In this document: positions 6,615 through 7,319 of the stretch, piece after piece
Position numbering within the stretch: the stretch's first letter is position 1
How the letters are laid out: each line of letters begins with the position of its first letter
From: an uncultured Caulobacterales bacterium
GTDB taxonomy: Bacteria; Pseudomonadota; Alphaproteobacteria; Caulobacterales; Maricaulaceae
Direction of reading: 5' to 3'
DNA length: 7,319 nucleotides
NCBI GenBank assembly: GCA_937981945.1
Contig: CALJNJ010000116.1
Span: forward strand, 1 to 7,319
Position numbers and translations under genes: made by a program
The notes under the pieces: generated by a model
Databases searched by the model: none
What the model was told of the DNA's origin: nothing
What the model saw: only the letters and a program-made list of their open reading frames with translations

Positions 6615-6721
6615 ATTTCGGCCCCGTAACAGCTTCGCATAACATGTTGCTACGCGTGTTGCAATTTCGGGTCGGTTTCTGTTAGCGTGAAGATGTTGAA
6701 TTATTTGACGGGTGCGCAATC
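6615..6721. promoter_or_regulatory. Divergent regulatory gap between protease and 2TM genes
   Basis: This 107-base gap must hold both promoters. The palindromic hexamer TTGCAA (6659-6664) can serve as a -35 box in both directions: rightward with TTAGCG at 6682-6687 (17-base spacer), leftward with TATGCG at 6636-6641 (17-base spacer). Both -10 matches are weak. TGTTGC occurs twice in direct repeat 12 bases apart (6645-6650 and 6657-6662), and AACATGTT at 6641-6648 is a palindrome; either could be an operator. Ribosome sites are weak on both sides: ACGGGG about 9 bases before the protease ATG and CGGG about 9 bases before the 2TM ATG. Confidence 0.4.
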
Positions 6722-7319
6722 ATGAAAATTTCCAACCGGGACATGTTCCCGGCAACAGCAACGATTGAGAGTTTTCAGGATATTGAGCCATTACTGGACC
6801 AACCTGTTTTTGACGATGCGTTTAAAGCCCATGATAAAGCAGCTTTGAAAGCCAAGAAACTTTATCACCGGTTTGGGCAAATCGCGATCATGATGATTGC
6901 GTTTAGCGGGATTTTCACCATCGCTGAGGCCCTGTTATTTCCCAAACTGTTTAACAATATTATTTTGACATTATTCGCGGCCACCATGGCGTTTTCCGGA
7001 TTAGCCCTGCAATTTTACATCATGGTCACCCGGCAAAAAGAAAAATGGCTTCTCAACCGTTACGCCACGGAATTCATCCGAAGTCTGAAGTTTCAAAGCT
7101 TCGCCTTAGCCGATCAGGCAAGCTCTTCGGATGATTTAAGAAAACTGACCCAAAATTTTGCGGCCAAACGCATGGCTAATCTTGAAAATGATTTAAATGC
7201 CGGCCTCTCAATTCTGACTGAATTTTTACCGGCCAAAGTCCTCACGGGGTCCGAGAAATATTTTACGGAAAAAACAAATCATACGGCTATCGGCAAAACC
7301 GCCGGTGAGGCCTACCATG
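6722..7319 (+). CDS. Two-helix membrane protein resembling SLATT-family effectors (3'-truncated)
   Basis: From the ATG at 6722 the frame stays open to the window end, giving 199 residues of an incomplete protein. An in-frame ATG at 6743 is an alternative start. A charged N-terminal helix (about 33-50) leads to two hydrophobic helices, about 51-72 and 78-102, joined by a very short loop. Immediately after comes KWLLNRYATEFIRSLKFQSF (residues 108-127), a W-x3-R-x2-E-x-R-S signature like that following the 2TM unit of SLATT/DUF4231-type proteins. The remaining part is charged and helical. Known SLATT proteins are predicted pore-forming effectors paired with nucleotide sensors such as SMODS or SLOG in defence systems; no such partner is visible here, though one may lie just past the right edge, or be fused to this protein's missing C-terminus. 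It is read divergently from the protease gene. The family call is by motif only; a generic 2TM protein remains possible. Confidence 0.6.
   Translation, partial: MKISNRDMFPATATIESFQDIEPLLDQPVFDDAFKAHDKAALKAKKLYHRFGQIAIMMIAFSGIFTIAEALLFPKLFNNIILTLFAATMAFSGLALQFYIMVTRQKEKWLLNRYATEFIRSLKFQSFALADQASSSDDLRKLTQNFAAKRMANLENDLNAGLSILTEFLPAKVLTGSEKYFTEKTNHTAIGKTAGEAYH

Noticed and set aside
6615..6719. Extension of the protease to a TTG at 6719
   Set aside because: It adds 35 basic residues before an evident signal peptide and would leave almost no room for a promoter of either divergent gene; the ATG at 6612-6614 fits better.

Overview
The window looks like a Gram-negative, probably alphaproteobacterial, chromosome of moderate GC. 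The evidence is the domain style rather than a marker gene: a TIR domain joined to a TolB-like/TPR region, a membrane-anchored SUMF1/FGE-like protein, a lipoprotein signal, and secreted multi-disulfide proteins that need a periplasm. An affiliation near Hyphomonadaceae/Maricaulales would fit but is a guess. No tRNA, rRNA, transposase, integrase, CRISPR or reverse transcriptase is visible.

Layout, left to right. (1) 2-1912 (+): the 3' part of a gene whose start lies outside the window. It has an unrecognised N-terminal part, one membrane helix, four degenerate 'YxxYLxxxPxG' helical repeats and a C-terminal FGE/SUMF1-fold domain without the two catalytic cysteines. (2) 2029-3981 (+): a TIR domain with the expected catalytic glutamate, a Tat-like membrane segment, a TolB-like domain and TPR repeats; a TATAAT box and a good ribosome binding site precede it. 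(3) 4014-4247 (+): a tiny acidic lipoprotein 32 bases behind the TIR gene, probably in the same transcript. (4) 4254-6614 (-): a secreted chymotrypsin-fold (S1) serine protease in which a WD40-like beta-propeller of about 410 residues sits between the catalytic Asp and Ser. It converges on the lipoprotein gene with only 6 bases between the stops. (5) 6722-7319 (+), cut by the window end: a two-helix membrane protein resembling the SLATT family, divergent from the protease gene across a 107-base regulatory gap.

The five genes are all predicted to be membrane or envelope proteins. Several belong to families seen in bacterial conflict and signalling systems: TIR, trypsin-fold protease, FGE-like lectin-fold domain and SLATT-like 2TM. 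A reasonable hypothesis is an envelope-sensing or defence cassette in which periplasmic sensor domains (TolB/TPR, FGE-like, propeller) control a cytoplasmic TIR NADase and a periplasmic protease. This rests on domain reading and proximity only. The most distinctive item is the protease split by a propeller; next is the TIR protein with a transmembrane TolB/TPR sensor architecture.
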